This document shows positions 1-8,716 of a stretch of DNA of 20,450 nt, one piece after another (the first letter of the stretch is position 1; each line of letters opens with the position of its first letter). A program made the translations under genes and the position numbers. The notes beneath the pieces are model-generated. The model was given only the letters and a program-made list of their open reading frames with translations, did not search any database and was not told the origin of the DNA. This DNA comes from Candidatus Cloacimonadota bacterium. Lineage in GTDB: Bacteria; Cloacimonadota; Cloacimonadia; Cloacimonadales; WRIO01. The stretch is from assembly GCA_023230175.1 (NCBI GenBank), contig JALNXV010000017.1:1-20450 (forward strand). The letters run 5' to 3'.

Positions 1-763
1 CAGGAACGTGCCTAAAATTCGGATGATTAATAGTATCTTTTGATAGAAGGACAATATTATCATTTTTTAAAATGTTATCAAATTTAAAATTGTGTTTATC
101 AGTAAAAGATAATAAAATTACCTTTTTTTCTTTTGAGATATTAAAATCTTTTAAAATTTTATTTCTATTTGGGAGAGTTTTCCTCGCTAAGAGGGCAGTT
201 TTAGTTATATAATTAAAAGAAGACATACCTTGAAGCTGTTCATTGCCACTAAAGGGCAATAGTAAGGCAAATTTTGCGAGTTTATATGAATTGTCAATGT
301 ATTTTAAGATATTTGTAGTTAGCGAATCTTGATAATCTTTTAAGAAATATCTATATTGTTCCAACCAATCAAAATTTGAGATACCACAAGCGGGAATATC
401 TGCAGTTTTTGCAATCTGAAAAGCCATAAAAGGTATATCGGCTATTATGAATGTTATCTTTTCTTGTTTAATATAATTAACTTCATCTTTTATTAAGTCA
501 TCTTTTTTTAAAAAGAAATTTGTTAAATTTTCTCTTATTTGCTTTATGTTTGGGGTTTGCCAGTTATAATGTGAGATTTCACAATCAATACTTTTTTCTC
601 TATATATTAAATATTCTTCATTAAATCCTTGAAATATATTTTTGTTTCTATTAGTAGAAAGAATTGATATTATCCCAAATTTTGAAAATTCAGTTGCAAG
701 TGCATACATTCTAGTAGCATGACCGAAACCATGATTTGATATATAGAATAAGATTTTAATCAT
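1..763 (-). CDS. Glycosyltransferase-like protein, partial (C-terminus beyond window edge)
   Basis: An open frame runs from ATG at 763-761 down to base 1 with no stop, giving about 254 N-terminal residues. It begins MIKILFYISNHGFGHATR. The HGFGHATR motif at residues 11-18, after a hydrophobic beta strand, is typical of the donor-loop region of MurG/GT28-like (GT-B fold) glycosyltransferases and of the N-terminal domain of plant L-arabinokinase. No signal peptide or membrane segment is seen, so it should act in the cytoplasm. The ATG directly follows the NYN gene's stop codon (TAA then ATG, no gap), so it is the last visible gene of the era-led operon and probably translationally coupled; no Shine-Dalgarno is visible. 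Donor and acceptor sugars cannot be told. The family is fairly sure, the substrate unknown. Confidence 0.72.
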   Translation of the reverse strand, partial: MIKILFYISNHGFGHATRMYALATEFSKFGIISILSTNRNKNIFQGFNEEYLIYREKSIDCEISHYNWQTPNIKQIRENLTNFFLKKDDLIKDEVNYIKQEKITFIIADIPFMAFQIAKTADIPACGISNFDWLEQYRYFLKDYQDSLTTNILKYIDNSYKLAKFALLLPFSGNEQLQGMSSFNYITKTALLARKTLPNRNKILKDFNISKEKKVILLSFTDKHNFKFDNILKNDNIVLLSKDTINHPNFRHVP

Positions 764-1591
764 TTAGTATTTATATATTGTTTTCAAGTCAATCGCTTGT
801 AAGCCTTTTTCACCTTTTGCAAGAGTAAACTCAAAAATAATATCTCTATTTGGTAATGAAAAGATATCAACAACTTCTGACATTTGTGTTTCGTGTACGA
901 AAACAGTTTCATAAGGAGATTCAGTTTTCCTCGTATCTAAGACCCATAGACCACCATCTAATCTTGTTATAAATCTTAAAAATCCATACCCCTTATCATG
1001 AAACCAATTATAACATATTCCTCTTACTCTACTACCTATATCACCCCATCTTCTACTGGCAATTTCAGTATCTGTGTTAATTAATTCGGGTACTAAATAA
1101 CCGGAGGAAAATACATCTGCTTCTCTTTTAAGATCACCGGAAACGTTTTTAAAAGCTAAAACTTCAACTCGACATCCTTTATTTTGTAAAGCTTTAACAA
1201 CTTGTAAAAAGTCACCATCACCTGTAGCTAATAGAACATAATCAAGTCTATCGGATTGAGATAATGTATCTACAGCCATATCTAAATCTGCATTTGCTTT
1301 TCCAAATTTATTGTTATATTCATCATAATACCATTTAACTTTTTTTACAATAACTTTATAACCAAAATCTCTTAAGATTGAGTGGAAATTATCTGCTTTA
1401 ATTCTATAATCATTGTTGCTTTTAGCTTTTTCTTCATCGTAAGCTACGTAAACATTTAATCTCATAGCTATACCACTGTTTCTGCAAGCAAATTCTCGTA
1501 ATATATCATAATGCATTCCATATCCACCATTTTGAGCTATATTAGAAACATCAACATATACTCCAACTTTTAAATGCCCTATTTTATCCAT
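764..1591 (-). CDS. NYN-domain (LabA/DUF88-like) nuclease with C-terminal cold-shock-like domain
   Basis: The 275-aa protein has two parts. Residues about 8-170 form a NYN (PIN-like) domain: VYVDVSN with Asp14, an acidic stretch ADLDMAVD at 101-108, and LATGDGDF with Asp125 and Asp127. These are the acidic positions used for metal-dependent RNA cleavage in NYN/PIN folds. Residues about 188-272 resemble a cold-shock/OB RNA-binding domain: a GYGFLRF segment at 201-207, comparable to the KGFGFI RNA-binding motif, then VFVHETQM at 230-237, comparable to VFVHFSAI. Inference: a cytoplasmic RNase that holds RNA or single strands through its OB domain. The start is well supported by AGAGGA five bases before ATG. 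It lies 23 bp after the LEA2-like gene and abuts the glycosyltransferase gene. Its target is unknown; NYN is confident, the cold-shock domain fairly so. Confidence 0.8.
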   Translation of the reverse strand: MDKIGHLKVGVYVDVSNIAQNGGYGMHYDILREFACRNSGIAMRLNVYVAYDEEKAKSNNDYRIKADNFHSILRDFGYKVIVKKVKWYYDEYNNKFGKANADLDMAVDTLSQSDRLDYVLLATGDGDFLQVVKALQNKGCRVEVLAFKNVSGDLKREADVFSSGYLVPELINTDTEIASRRWGDIGSRVRGICYNWFHDKGYGFLRFITRLDGGLWVLDTRKTESPYETVFVHETQMSEVVDIFSLPNRDIIFEFTLAKGEKGLQAIDLKTIYKY

Positions 1592-1614
1592 TTTTTCCTC
1601 TTTTTTTAATAAAC

Positions 1615-2523
1615 TTATTTAAATATTTCGATTGGTATTTCATAATTATTATTCCATAATTGTATTTTTGCTTTTCCTTCAATTAAATAACTTACTTTTT
1701 CACTTGATGATTCTATCTCTTCAAGAATATTAAAATCGTTTAAAGGTAATTTGTCAAGTGTAAATTTTAATGATATTGAATTTGATGTATTATTTGTTAA
1801 AGAATTGAATCGAGAAAAGTCAGAAGTTTGACCTGATAATATTCTATTTATAAAAATATAAGCATTGATTTTTTCAAAAGTTAAGTCAACTCCGGTATGA
1901 TTATATATTAATATGGGTAATTCCAAATTGGGAGTGATTAACTTATAATCCTGATAAATAGATTTATTTGATAAAGTAACATTATTATTTAAAAATACCA
2001 TTTTTATTGATTTCTTAAGATATTGGGAAATCAATTTAGTCTTATTAATTTCAATAACTTGTTCAATATCAACGCTTTTTTTTATTTTAAAGACAGTATA
2101 ATGAATTTGACCTTTAATAATGATTTGACCTGAATATTGAGGTGAGTTAATATATTTTTTAAAAATGTCTTGGTCAATGAAAGTGTTAAATTTTACATTT
2201 TTAATTTTATGAGGAGAAAGAAAGATTTTAGAAAATCCTATATTTTGAATAGTATTGTTTAATCTTGATATTTGTAATTCATTATCATATAAGAATAAAT
2301 TATAATTATCGATTTCAAATGGGAAAAGAGAATGGTTTTTCATTTCAATATCGAGGGCTAAAGAGATTTTTTCATTGTTAAAACCAATTATTGAAATATT
2401 TTTTATGTTCTCTATTTTGGGTAAAATAGTATGAAAATATATTGAGATTTTTAAAAAAATCGTTATAATTATGAAGATTAATGAACAGATTAATAAAGTT
2501 TGATTTATCTTTTTTAACAACAT
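1615..2523 (-). CDS. Membrane-anchored protein with two LEA2/WHy-like domains
   Basis: The 302-aa protein has one N-terminal membrane segment (about residues 9-30), and the rest probably faces the periplasm. Two similar beta-rich halves follow. Residues about 40-160 contain ISIIGFNNEKISLALDIEMK, with the pattern of a LEA type 2 domain (a strand, then 'hydrophobic-N-H/P-hydrophobic-P-F-x-I' around NHSLFPFEIDNYNLFLYD). Residues about 175-300 repeat this pattern around LPILIYNHTGVDLTFEKI. In bacteria LEA2 domains occur in small envelope or desiccation-linked proteins of mostly unknown role. It sits 13 bp after the PP2C-like gene and 23 bp before the NYN gene. No strong Shine-Dalgarno precedes the ATG. 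The family call is from pattern, not alignment; function unknown. Confidence 0.6.
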   Translation of the reverse strand: MLLKKINQTLLICSLIFIIITIFLKISIYFHTILPKIENIKNISIIGFNNEKISLALDIEMKNHSLFPFEIDNYNLFLYDNELQISRLNNTIQNIGFSKIFLSPHKIKNVKFNTFIDQDIFKKYINSPQYSGQIIIKGQIHYTVFKIKKSVDIEQVIEINKTKLISQYLKKSIKMVFLNNNVTLSNKSIYQDYKLITPNLELPILIYNHTGVDLTFEKINAYIFINRILSGQTSDFSRFNSLTNNTSNSISLKFTLDKLPLNDFNILEEIESSSEKVSYLIEGKAKIQLWNNNYEIPIEIFK

Positions 2524-2536
2524 AATAGGTGTTCTT

Positions 2537-3520
2537 CTACTTATAAAATATAGTCATAGAATAACTAAGAAATAATGGTAGGACAGTATATATAAAAAAA
2601 GAAAGACTTATAAGAAATAATAACAGGTAGATAATAAATTTATATTTTTCTTTTTGTAAATCTTTTGGATTAACAGGTAAAGATGGGGCTTTAAGTATTC
2701 TAAGCATAAAAAAAGAGAAATCTTCCGAAGATAATCTTGTTTTTGCAAGATTATACATCCTTTGAATAAATAAATCAAAATTTACGTTGTTTGTATTTCG
2801 AAATAATATTTTCTTTGAAAGCGATTTATCTATGTATATTTTATTAATAGATTCATTGTTAGAATTTATAAGTGATTTTAATAATTCAAATCTTGTAATC
2901 CTTTGATATAAACCTTTAGTTGATAATATGATATAATCATTTTTGTAAAGAGTATATGGTCCAAAAATATTTGGTTCTACATATATCTTTCCAATAATGT
3001 TACCTATATTATATTCATCCGGAGTATCTGTTTTGTTAATATTAAGATGATGTTCAGATGCTAAGCATTTACTCTCAATGGGTTGCTCTGAACTTAATAG
3101 AGAAATTTTGTTATCACGTATCAAGTATATTCTACAATCCCCGGCATTAGCAAAATAAATTTGATTTTGTGATGATAATAAGATAGCCACAGATGCTCCA
3201 CAGATATTTAATTTATTATGTTCACTTAGATAGGCATTAACTTCATTAGCTGCTAATTTTATTGAATTCTCAAGTTCATATTTAATATTATAATTTATTG
3301 ATAATTTATTAAAATAGTTTTTTATTGCCTTTACAGTCATCCGTGAGACAACTTCAGCACAATTAGCACCTATACCTCTTCCAATAATAAACAGATTGCC
3401 AAATATACCTTTCGATATCTCTAAGCAGTCTTGATTAATTTTATGAAAACCTGATATTGTATTATTATCTAAGGTTGTTGAGAAACCAATATATTCACAA
3501 TTTGTGTTATTGATTTGCAT
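2537..3520 (-). CDS. PP2C-like (PPM) pseudophosphatase with C-terminal membrane anchor
   Basis: The 327-aa protein follows the PP2C layout: HKINQDCLEIS (residues 26-36), a GxGxG-like turn, CGASVAILL (108-115), AGDCRIYLIRD (126-136), then NIIGKIYVEPNI and IILSTKGL (197-204). Several metal-binding residues of active PP2C enzymes are altered. The Asp of 'DGxGG' is Arg48 (GRGIG), and the Asp of 'SDGL' is Lys202 (STKGL). The final 'DN' reads EDF (266-268), so its Asp may remain but the Asn is lost. Only Asp128 of GDCR clearly remains. Loss of two acidic ligands predicts no phosphatase activity, so a binding or scaffold role is inferred. A hydrophobic segment at about 293-318 would anchor it with the PP2C domain in the cytoplasm. 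Its ATG follows the previous gene's stop with no gap and no visible Shine-Dalgarno. Confidence 0.75.
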   Translation of the reverse strand: MQINNTNCEYIGFSTTLDNNTISGFHKINQDCLEISKGIFGNLFIIGRGIGANCAEVVSRMTVKAIKNYFNKLSINYNIKYELENSIKLAANEVNAYLSEHNKLNICGASVAILLSSQNQIYFANAGDCRIYLIRDNKISLLSSEQPIESKCLASEHHLNINKTDTPDEYNIGNIIGKIYVEPNIFGPYTLYKNDYIILSTKGLYQRITRFELLKSLINSNNESINKIYIDKSLSKKILFRNTNNVNFDLFIQRMYNLAKTRLSSEDFSFFMLRILKAPSLPVNPKDLQKEKYKFIIYLLLFLISLSFFIYTVLPLFLSYSMTIFYK

Positions 3521-4120
3521 TTAAGCTTTTATTCCGTAATATTCTTTTGCTTGCCAGAAATTATTTTCATGAAGTTTGATTATTTTATTTTGTCGTTCTT
3601 CAAAAGGAGAGTATAGGATATCTCTTCTTATTTCTACCGGAAAATTATTTTGCAATTCTTCAATATCAAATAAATCAAATTTTGGAAAAAAATATCTTAC
3701 TAATTTTTCTTTTTTTGGTATTTCGTTTACTAAATAAATTGTTTGTTCTTCATAATCCGGGTTATATTCCTTATCAAAGACTAATTTTATTGGAAATGAA
3801 TATTGATTATAAGACTTTAAATCATTATCAATTTCGTTAATTGATATCCATAAATAATATCTTAAATAAACTTTGTCATCATCAATTCCTAAGATTTCAT
3901 AGGAAATAAAAGGTTGATATTCAATATCAAAATTTTCTGAGTAAATATCTAATAATATTGATTGAATGTTGTCTAATTTTATTGAATTAGTTTTTGGTAA
4001 ATCCGGCTCATTATCTGTAAAATTTTTAGTAATGCTTTTTGAAACATATTTGTAGTTTATTATAACAAATAAACTTGCTAAAATTATAAAAAAGAGAAGT
4101 ATATATATAGTCTTTTTCAT
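3521..4120 (-). CDS. Membrane-anchored protein of unknown function
   Basis: I do not recognise this 199-aa protein. It has an N-terminal hydrophobic segment (about residues 4-24) after MKK, which could be a signal anchor or an uncleaved signal peptide; no lipobox cysteine is seen. The rest is a single mixed alpha/beta domain rich in Tyr, Ile and acidic residues, with a beta-like stretch YEILGIDDDKVYLRYYLWIS near the middle and a charged C-terminal helix. The start is well supported by GGAGA about six bases before ATG. It lies 12 bp after the barrel gene and directly abuts the PP2C-like gene, so it may partner one of them at the envelope. That is inference from position only. Confidence 0.75.
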   Translation of the reverse strand: MKKTIYILLFFIILASLFVIINYKYVSKSITKNFTDNEPDLPKTNSIKLDNIQSILLDIYSENFDIEYQPFISYEILGIDDDKVYLRYYLWISINEIDNDLKSYNQYSFPIKLVFDKEYNPDYEEQTIYLVNEIPKKEKLVRYFFPKFDLFDIEELQNNFPVEIRRDILYSPFEERQNKIIKLHENNFWQAKEYYGIKA

Positions 4121-4132
4121 ATTGTCTCCTAA

Positions 4133-5704
4133 TTAGAAATACCAAATAAAAGAAAGTTCTATAGATGCTTTTTCTTTGGGAAGATTAGGTTGAAAATCAT
4201 CACCGGCAGGTACAAAATCTAATAATTGTGTACCTTGTCCATTACTATAATATTTTTGATTTAATAAATTTTTAAAATCAAGATTTAAGGTTAGTCTTGG
4301 ATGAATTCTGAACGAATTAGATTGATTTAAAACAAAGATATTATTAATATCATTTTCATTTAAGTCATATCTTTTAAAAAGTGCTGATAAGTTAATACCG
4401 GATCTAAATCTTTTTGTATTATATGCAATTTCACTAGTGTGGTCTATATGGGCTACCCATGGAATTTTTATATCACTTAATAATCTATTATTTGGTTTTA
4501 ATTTCGAATCGAACAAATGAGTATTTGAAGAGAGTTCAAATTTATTTATAATAATAGATGAATTAACAAATATTCCGAATTTTTGTATATCACTCTTTAG
4601 CCAGTAGAAGTTATTATTTAATATACCAATGTACTTATAATTCTTTGAAACCCGGGCAGCTCCTCCGATTTGAATATGAATAGGACTTGATAGGTTATAA
4701 AAAAGTTTTGCATTTAATGGTGTTTGTTCAGAATAATTAATTAGATTTCCGTTAGCATAGGGAAAATAATTATAAAAGTCTATTTTAGATAATTTGGAAA
4801 TCTTTGGTTTGTTGTTAATAATAACTTGGCTATTGATATTAAGATTAATACTTTTTTCGAATAGTAGAGAAGGTATTGCATATTCACTAATTTGAAAATG
4901 AAGAGCGAAATCATCAAATAATGTCTTGATTATTGGTGATGTATTTAAGTGTAAGTTTGAATTAAGCTCAACATTATTATGTAGATAAGAAACTGTACAT
5001 TCAAAATTATCACTGATGTTAAGTTTAGATGTTTGTAAAAATAAATCAAATTCTACATTGTGATTATTTTTATTTGTAGTTCCTAATTTCTTTGAATAGT
5101 AATAATTTAAGTTAGTGTTTAACTTATCTATTAGGATTACATTTTCAGGTTTAGAAAGTATTTGGAAATTTAGGTTAGTTATTTCTCGTTTATCAACATT
5201 AGAGTTGATGTTGAGAGATTTTTGGTTATGATATTCAAAAAATTTTATACCGAGAAGGGGACTTATTTTGAATGTCGAATAATTTTTTTCCGGTTGCCAA
5301 ACAAGATTAAGTTTTTGAGTTTTAAAGTCATTGTAATATTTTTTAAGATAATAACTCATATAAAAGTTTAATTCTTTCATTTTCGGATTATGAATAAAAA
5401 ATCTTGAGTTGATATCTTGTTTTGTATTAGCCATTAAGAAAAAATATCCATAATTATTGTCAGAAGATAATTTTTGTGATGATATAACATTATTTAAATA
5501 TGGAATATATTTGATTTCTTCTTGATTATATAGAGAAAAATATTTATTTAGATTATTTATTAATCTTAAAGTATCAGGTTTTTCTTCGATATTGCCAATA
5601 ATCAGTTCATCAAATTTTAATTGTTGAGCAGAAAGAGAGTAGTGACAAAAGAAAAAGCTACTTAATACTATAATAGATAATATAAGTATGTTATTTAACT
5701 TCAT
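4133..5704 (-). CDS. Outer-membrane beta-barrel protein, TonB-receptor-like C-terminus
   Basis: The 523-aa protein starts with a signal peptide (about residues 1-26, ending in SLSAQQ). The remainder is rich in alternating hydrophobic/polar strands with many Asn, Ser, Tyr and Phe, as in outer-membrane barrels. Near the end, LNLDFKNLLNQKYY matches the 'NL(F/L)(D/N)xxY' strand typical of the last strands of TonB-dependent receptors. The final residue is Phe (SFIWYF), as expected for recognition by BamA. I see no plug domain or TonB box, and it is shorter than usual receptors, so it may be a plug-less barrel or porin-like channel. ATG follows the TPR gene's stop directly, with GGGAG upstream inside the TPR gene. 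The tight link suggests they work as a pair. Ligand unknown. Confidence 0.7.
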   Translation of the reverse strand: MKLNNILILSIIVLSSFFFCHYSLSAQQLKFDELIIGNIEEKPDTLRLINNLNKYFSLYNQEEIKYIPYLNNVISSQKLSSDNNYGYFFLMANTKQDINSRFFIHNPKMKELNFYMSYYLKKYYNDFKTQKLNLVWQPEKNYSTFKISPLLGIKFFEYHNQKSLNINSNVDKREITNLNFQILSKPENVILIDKLNTNLNYYYSKKLGTTNKNNHNVEFDLFLQTSKLNISDNFECTVSYLHNNVELNSNLHLNTSPIIKTLFDDFALHFQISEYAIPSLLFEKSINLNINSQVIINNKPKISKLSKIDFYNYFPYANGNLINYSEQTPLNAKLFYNLSSPIHIQIGGAARVSKNYKYIGILNNNFYWLKSDIQKFGIFVNSSIIINKFELSSNTHLFDSKLKPNNRLLSDIKIPWVAHIDHTSEIAYNTKRFRSGINLSALFKRYDLNENDINNIFVLNQSNSFRIHPRLTLNLDFKNLLNQKYYSNGQGTQLLDFVPAGDDFQPNLPKEKASIELSFIWYF

Positions 5705-8689
5705 TTAATTACTCCCTAATAAATTTTCTAAATCTTGAATATCTTCGATAGAAAGATTACTTTTAATGTTTTCAAATAATTGTAATGCTTTATTTTTTTC
5801 ATTTTGATAGTAATATATTTTACATATAAAGTATTCAGCTTTCCATCTAATATCTGAAAACTCATTGAAGACATATCTGATTTTTAAGAAACTGGTTAAA
5901 GATTCATCATAGTTATTCATTAGAAGAAATATTTCACCTTGTAATAAAGTTGCTTTTGCTCTAAATTGAGTATGTTCTGAGTTTACAATGCTTGATACTA
6001 ATTCTAGAGCATTTCGATATTCTTTTTTATAAATATTCCATTCTATTAAATATACTTCTGCTAAAGTTTTATGATAATCATTTGCTGTTAAGATGAAAGA
6101 ATTGTAGTATTTGATAAATTCTTCGTCTTTTGTTTGTAAAAGTTTTTCAAGATAATTAATCCAATATTCAGGATTATTGCTGTTATCTACAGCTCGTTTA
6201 TATCTTTTCATTGCGGCTGTTATATCATTTTGAGCCCATTTTATATGTCCCCATTCATAGTATATGTATGGGTCACTGTTTGATATAGCAAGGTTTACAT
6301 AAATAGAATCAGCTTCTTCATATTCTTTTAACCATGTATGATTATTTGCCAGTAATATCATTAAATCGATATCTTTGTTTTTATTAGGATAGTTTTTTAG
6401 TAATTGATTAATTGTTGATATAGATGCTGTATGATTTTTTTGTTCATATTCAAAATTAGCTTTATATTCATAGAGCATTGTAATAAAATTAGGATTTGTT
6501 GCATTTAAAATACTTAAATTTATAAATTCTGTAAAGAGAGGAATATTATTAAGTTTTTGATAGCATAGTTCTAAACCTTTTAATGAACTTAGAATGATGG
6601 TGTTGCTTTGATCTTGATTAATCATAGCTTTCCAGATTTTGATTGCTTCGTCATATTGATAAAGATTAAAATGAGAATTTGCTAATCCCATATATGCATT
6701 AGACATATTTAAGCTGTCGGTAGAACTATTAATGTATTCTTGATATAGCTTTAGTGCTTGTTCATAGTTTTCTGCATTAAAGGAGGTATTTGCAGCAGAT
6801 AGTATAAATTTATCTGCATTAAGTGATGTATCAGAAGTATTACTAAGTTTAGCTAATCGTTGATAGATAGTTGTTGCCCTGTCATAATATTTTAAATTGT
6901 AGTATGTTAAGGCTTGTTTAGCCCAAATATATTCAACAGAAACCTGATCTTTGGCATTTTGTTCAGCTATTCTATATGATTCTAAAGCGGTATTGTATTG
7001 TTTTAAAGCAAAGTAAATATTTGCCATTAGTAGGTGTTTATTATAAAGGTATTCTTGTTTATCAGGAACTTTTCTGAGTTCGTCTAAAGCATTATTATAT
7101 TCTTCATTTAAGTAGTTAATATAAGCAATTTTTAGGAAAATAGTATTATTATCAATATTGCCTTTTAAAGCCTGGAGGAAATATGATTTTGCTTGATTTG
7201 TATTTGTATGTAATTCTATTTCTCCAAGATAGTAGTATGTTACTCCAATTTTTTGTGAATGTGGAAATTCTGTTAATAGTTTATTTAAAAATATTTTTGC
7301 TGATTCCGGTTTAGATTGGAAATAGTAACTAAGTCCTATTTTGAAATAACTTTCTTCTTTTAATGATTGTGAAAAATAATCAATATTATTCAAAAAAGAA
7401 GATTGAGATTCTTCATACTTTTCTAATAAAAATTCTATTTCAGCTTTTAGATATAGTGCATTAAATTTATTAGGAGGATTAAGATTTAAACTTAAGGCTC
7501 TTAAAATATTGTTGTAAGCTCTGTCATATTTTTTTGATTGATATTCTAAATATGCTAATTGATAAAATAAATCACCTTCCCAGTCTTGATTTGGGTTTTT
7601 AATTAGAAAATCATTTAAAAGTACTTTAGCAGAATCAGGATTTGTTTCAGCAATAATTTGTACAAGATTAAAAAAACTCATAGTTCTTATTGATTCGCTA
7701 TTTGGGATTGGTATATCAAGATTTTGATAAGTATCCGGACTACTTAGTAATTCGAACATCGGGAGAGCTAAATTATATTCTTGTTTTTCTTTTAAGATTA
7801 TAGCTCTATAGTAATTACTTGTAAGTGGATCGTTAGTTATATTACTTAGTAATTGTTCTGCTATTTCAAAGTTTTTTAATTTTATTGTAGCTGAAATTTT
7901 AATAAACAAGCAGGGGTCTGAATATTGAGTGTTAAATGAAAAATTGTTTGGGCATAATTCAATTATTTTATGATAGTTTTTATCTTGTTCAAAGATTTCT
8001 AAAAGTTGTAATAGAATTTCTTGAGAATAAACAGCCCATAGTTGAGGGTTGCTTTCAGAAAATGAAAGCATTTTGTTATATGTAGTTTCAGCTTTATTTA
8101 TATTATTATTTTTTAAATAAGCCATACTTAGATTTTTATATATTCCCGCAATCTTTTGTATCTCTAATTTTGATAAATAATTGTTTGTAGAGTCATTTAA
8201 TAAATCATTATAGATGCTTATAGCTTCATTATATTGTTTATTTGCATTATAGATATCAGCTAAGAGTATTTGGATAGAAATTAAATCTTTATTATTTGGA
8301 TATTGATTTATATATAATTGCAATAAATCAATAGCATTTTGAAAATTATTTTGTTTATAATAGATTTCAGCTAAATTATACATTATTTTAGCTGTTAAAT
8401 CCGGTTTAAGAGGTTTTTGGTATAAGCTTAATAAAATGTTTAATGCTTCGTCAATATCGCCGTTTTTAGTAAGTAAATCTGCCTTTATCATCATAATTAG
8501 GTCATAATTTTTATTGTTTGCTATTTGTGATTCAATTTTATTAATTTCTCTTAAAGCATAGTCATAATATGAATCTTGATAAAGTGAAATAATAAAATGT
8601 ATATCTTCATCAATGTTAGCAAATAGCATTGGCGATATGATTGTTTGTATGAAAATTATTAAAATGAATATTAACAAATATTTTTTCAT
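5705..8689 (-). CDS. Large secreted tetratricopeptide-repeat protein
   Basis: The 994-aa protein has a signal peptide (about residues 1-24, MKKYLLIFIL then ISPMLFA). The rest is mostly TPR helical repeats. A clear unit lies at about 100-133 (AKIMYNLAEIYYKQNNFQNA, then a proline-containing turn QYPNN), and units with the same A-x-Y-x-G/A-L pattern continue to the C-terminus. It should be periplasmic or attached to the inner face of the outer membrane as a protein-binding scaffold; no lipobox is seen. It is followed with no gap by an outer-membrane barrel gene. TPR-plus-barrel pairing occurs in exopolysaccharide export systems (the BcsC, PgaA and AlgK/AlgE types), but no polysaccharide synthase is in the window, so that role is only a possibility. 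GGAG lies about eight bases before the ATG. It is 27 bp downstream of era. Confidence 0.85.
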   Translation of the reverse strand: MKKYLLIFILIIFIQTIISPMLFANIDEDIHFIISLYQDSYYDYALREINKIESQIANNKNYDLIMMIKADLLTKNGDIDEALNILLSLYQKPLKPDLTAKIMYNLAEIYYKQNNFQNAIDLLQLYINQYPNNKDLISIQILLADIYNANKQYNEAISIYNDLLNDSTNNYLSKLEIQKIAGIYKNLSMAYLKNNNINKAETTYNKMLSFSESNPQLWAVYSQEILLQLLEIFEQDKNYHKIIELCPNNFSFNTQYSDPCLFIKISATIKLKNFEIAEQLLSNITNDPLTSNYYRAIILKEKQEYNLALPMFELLSSPDTYQNLDIPIPNSESIRTMSFFNLVQIIAETNPDSAKVLLNDFLIKNPNQDWEGDLFYQLAYLEYQSKKYDRAYNNILRALSLNLNPPNKFNALYLKAEIEFLLEKYEESQSSFLNNIDYFSQSLKEESYFKIGLSYYFQSKPESAKIFLNKLLTEFPHSQKIGVTYYYLGEIELHTNTNQAKSYFLQALKGNIDNNTIFLKIAYINYLNEEYNNALDELRKVPDKQEYLYNKHLLMANIYFALKQYNTALESYRIAEQNAKDQVSVEYIWAKQALTYYNLKYYDRATTIYQRLAKLSNTSDTSLNADKFILSAANTSFNAENYEQALKLYQEYINSSTDSLNMSNAYMGLANSHFNLYQYDEAIKIWKAMINQDQSNTIILSSLKGLELCYQKLNNIPLFTEFINLSILNATNPNFITMLYEYKANFEYEQKNHTASISTINQLLKNYPNKNKDIDLMILLANNHTWLKEYEEADSIYVNLAISNSDPYIYYEWGHIKWAQNDITAAMKRYKRAVDNSNNPEYWINYLEKLLQTKDEEFIKYYNSFILTANDYHKTLAEVYLIEWNIYKKEYRNALELVSSIVNSEHTQFRAKATLLQGEIFLLMNNYDESLTSFLKIRYVFNEFSDIRWKAEYFICKIYYYQNEKNKALQLFENIKSNLSIEDIQDLENLLGSN

Positions 8690-8716
8690 ATATCTACTCC
8701 AATTATTAATAAGTTA

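Noticed and set aside
2537..5704. Anti-phage defence system
   Set aside because: A PP2C-like protein and anchored unknowns alone match no defence family; no nuclease/helicase/transposase cassette or integration marks surround them, and the operon starts with era.
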